Assembly (NCBI RefSeq): GCF_015210005.1 | Contig: NZ_MU158697.1 | Span: 1 to 64,000 of the forward strand | Direction: 5' to 3' | DNA length: 64,000 nucleotides | Source: Sphingobacterium hungaricum | Lineage (GTDB): Bacteria > Bacteroidota > Bacteroidia > Sphingobacteriales > Sphingobacteriaceae | In this document: positions 62,210-64,000 of the stretch, in pieces | How the letters are laid out: every line of letters begins with the position of its first letter | Position numbering within the stretch: position 1 is the first letter of the stretch | Notes under the pieces: model-generated | What the model was told of the DNA's origin: nothing | Seen by the model: only the letters and a program-made list of their open reading frames with translations | Databases searched by the model: none | Program-made: the position numbers and the translations under genes

Positions 62210-63283
62210 TTGTACGAACTATTTATTCATATCTTAATCCCAATTGCAATATTTTCATTTATTGCTCTTTTTACGTTGTTTGCAGTTTATGCGGAGCGTA
62301 AAATTGCGGGATTTGTACAAGATCGTTTAGGTCCTATGGAAACCGGAAAATACGGTTCGCTGCAAACCATAGCCGATATTCTTAAACTTCTACAGAAAGA
62401 ATTTATTACACCAACTGTAGCCGACAAAATCTTATTTGCAGCGGCTCCTGTAGTGATATTTTCAGCGGTGTTTATTGGATTTGCGGTGATGCCATGGGCT
62501 CCTGATTTTCTTCCAGCAAATTTAAATACAGGTTTGTTTTTTATCATGGCTGTTATCTCGATCGATGCGATCGGTATCTTAATGGCCGGTTGGGGTTCGA
62601 ATAATAAGTTTTCATTGCTAGGCTCCATTCGTGCTATCGCACAAATGGTTTCGTATGAAATTCCGATTGGCTTATCGCTGATTTCTGTGGTGATGCTGAC
62701 GCAAACAATGAATTTGAATGAGATCGTCTTCCAACAAGGTGTCTTAGCTAGTGACCCAATTTTCTTTTTTGGCTTTTGGGATGTCACGCAGATTGGAGGC
62801 CTGTTTTCTTGGTATATTTTCCAAGCACCGCATCTGATCATTGTATATATCATCTTTTTCGTCGCTACGTTGGCAGAATGTAACCGCGCTCCTTTTGATA
62901 TTCCGGAAGCGGAAAGTGAATTAATCGGAGGTTTTCATACCGAATACGGAGGCATTCGATTTGCCTTTATTTTCCTGGCGGAATATGCCATGATGTTTTT
63001 GGTTTCCATGCTCGGCGTTATTTTGTTTTTAGGTGGATGGAATACACCGCTTCCAAACATTGGAAGTTTTGCGCTTGCAGACTGGACGACCGGATTGTAT
63101 TGGGGGATTTTCTGGACAATAAGCAAGGCTTTGTTTATTGTAGGTGTACAAATGTGGATTCGCTGGACATTGCCTCGTTTCCGCGCCGACCAGTTAATGA
63201 ATTTATGTTGGAAAGTGTTAATTCCTATAGCTTTTGTCTGCATGGCTATTTCAGGTGTTTGGCGCATAATCGTTATGGTGTAG
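62210..63283 (+). CDS. nuoH: NADH-quinone oxidoreductase subunit H
   Basis: The 357-residue membrane subunit of complex I lines the quinone channel. About eight helices are present, with the NuoH motifs YAERKIAGFVQDRLGP, QMVSYEIPIGLSLISVV, ECNRAPFDIPEAESELIGGF and HTEYGGIRFAFIFLAEY. Translation appears to start at TTG 62210: the frame is closed by TAG at 62180-62182 and no ATG lies between. No nuoG precedes it; the gene to the left is on the other strand. nuoI begins 1 nt after its stop. Confidence 0.95.
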   Translation: MYELFIHILIPIAIFSFIALFTLFAVYAERKIAGFVQDRLGPMETGKYGSLQTIADILKLLQKEFITPTVADKILFAAAPVVIFSAVFIGFAVMPWAPDFLPANLNTGLFFIMAVISIDAIGILMAGWGSNNKFSLLGSIRAIAQMVSYEIPIGLSLISVVMLTQTMNLNEIVFQQGVLASDPIFFFGFWDVTQIGGLFSWYIFQAPHLIIVYIIFFVATLAECNRAPFDIPEAESELIGGFHTEYGGIRFAFIFLAEYAMMFLVSMLGVILFLGGWNTPLPNIGSFALADWTTGLYWGIFWTISKALFIVGVQMWIRWTLPRFRADQLMNLCWKVLIPIAFVCMAISGVWRIIVMV

Positions 63284-63284
63284 T

Positions 63285-63848
63285 ATGATTTTAAAAGCAA
63301 CATTAAATGGTTTCGCGACCGCAATAAAAGGAATGCTTTTAACCATAAAGCATCTTTTCGGCGCGCGCGGATCACGCAAAGAATTTGACATTCGGAAAGA
63401 AAATTATTTCGATGAACAAAATGGCGTGACCACGGTTCAATATCCGAAGCAAGAAATGCCGATTCCAGAAGTTGCGCGTTATCAACTAGAAGTTGAAATT
63501 GACGATTGCATTGTCTGTGATTTATGTGCAAAAGCTTGCCCTGTGGATTGCATCGATATTTTGGCAATCAAATCCCCCGAAGCAATCGGAAAAACGTCGG
63601 ATGGAAGCGTCAAGCGTTTGTATGCCGAAAAGTTTGATATCGATATGGCCAAATGCATGTATTGCGGATTATGTACAGTAGTTTGTCCTACAGAATGCAT
63701 CACAATGACCAATCAATACGATCGCACGACCACAAAATTGACGGACTTAATCTATGATTTTGGGGAAATGACTGACGAAGAAGTGCTGCAACGTAAACAA
63801 GAATGGACAAAATTCCAAGCTGATAAGGAGGCGGCAAAAGCAAAATAA
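63285..63848 (+). CDS. nuoI: NADH-quinone oxidoreductase subunit I
   Basis: The 187-residue peripheral subunit carries two [4Fe-4S] clusters (N6a/N6b): CIVCDLCAKACPVDCI and CMYCGLCTVVCPTECI, all eight Cys present. The N-terminal FATAIKGMLLTIKHLFGARG segment lies along the membrane. It overlaps nuoJ by one base (TAATG). Confidence 0.96.
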   Translation: MILKATLNGFATAIKGMLLTIKHLFGARGSRKEFDIRKENYFDEQNGVTTVQYPKQEMPIPEVARYQLEVEIDDCIVCDLCAKACPVDCIDILAIKSPEAIGKTSDGSVKRLYAEKFDIDMAKCMYCGLCTVVCPTECITMTNQYDRTTTKLTDLIYDFGEMTDEEVLQRKQEWTKFQADKEAAKAK

Positions 63849-64000
63849 TGACTTTAGAAGTAATTCTGTTTTATGCATTTGCTTTGCTTGCTATCGGTTC
63901 GGCCCTATTGGTTGTTAGTTTAAAAAACCTAGCCAGAGCATTATTTTTGTTTTTTATTGTGCTGTTCGCAATGGCGGGATTGTATTTATTTGCCTTAGCT
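63848..64000 (+). CDS. nuoJ: NADH-quinone oxidoreductase subunit J (partial, 3' end beyond window)
   Basis: Starting at ATG 63848, which overlaps the nuoI stop, 51 codons are open to the edge. They encode a hydrophobic N-terminus (VILFYAFALLAIGSALLVV, LFLFFIVLFAMAGLYLFALA) typical of NuoJ. The position after nuoHI fits the usual gene order. Confidence 0.88.
   Translation, partial: MTLEVILFYAFALLAIGSALLVVSLKNLARALFLFFIVLFAMAGLYLFALA

Noticed and set aside
62287..63567. Minus-strand ORFs of 188 and 210 residues opposite nuoH
   Set aside because: NuoH motifs are clear on the plus strand, and the antisense products show no family features.

Overview
The window is a chromosomal segment of a Bacteroidota bacterium, most likely Sphingobacterium or a close relative in the Sphingobacteriaceae. 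Evidence: the 16S rRNA 5' end at the left edge; a serine palmitoyltransferase very like the Sphingobacterium multivorum enzyme; many promoters of the Bacteroidota type (TTTG, about 17-21 nt, then TAnnTTTG); almost no Shine-Dalgarno sequences; and typical Bacteroidota families (DUF2723, CCDC81-type HU/SPOR protein, M56 protein with plug-like repeats). The gene calls come from reading translated proteins and motifs; no database search was run.

Layout. 1-668: 5' end of a leftward rRNA operon with two tandem promoters. 669-5071: a tightly packed leftward operon, spt - GNAT-fold acyltransferase - NAD-dependent epimerase/reductase - CDP-alcohol phosphotransferase - GtrA, which reads as a compact sphingolipid (ceramide plus head group) pathway. 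5374-18084: housekeeping and small-molecule genes: smpB, an AraC regulator divergent from aldehyde dehydrogenase/DUF779/old yellow enzyme, thioesterase, MutS-like ATPase, pcm, DUF4886, a double carboxymuconolactone-decarboxylase-like protein, priA and DUF423. 18306-25611: a large membrane-anchored propeller protein, nrnA, an FKBP lipoprotein, tatD, ansA and a GNAT gene, all rightward.

25612-36126 is the most accessory-looking part. Two very large secreted glycoside hydrolases (GH2, and GH31 with FN3, F5/8C, dockerin-like and cohesin-like modules) sit between arrays of palindromic repeats that occur on both sides in the same orientation. A secreted Gfo/Idh/MocA protein follows. No SusC/SusD pair is present.

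36264-45497 is a leftward set: a 1012-residue TPR protein, an outer-membrane barrel, an HU/SPOR fusion, ExbB, ExbD, a TonB-like protein and folC. It looks like an energised trans-envelope apparatus whose specific job is not obvious. 45727-50549: pyrB, pyrR and a DUF2723 membrane protein. 50823-53523: tRNA-Gln, prs, a small outer-membrane barrel and rplY. 53717-57055: pstSCAB, with phased TTAACA-like repeats upstream that look like Pho boxes. 57292-62062: pth, an M56/BlaI pair with a perfect palindromic operator, gltA and an orphan XRE regulator. The right end enters a respiratory complex I operon (nuoH, nuoI, nuoJ partial).
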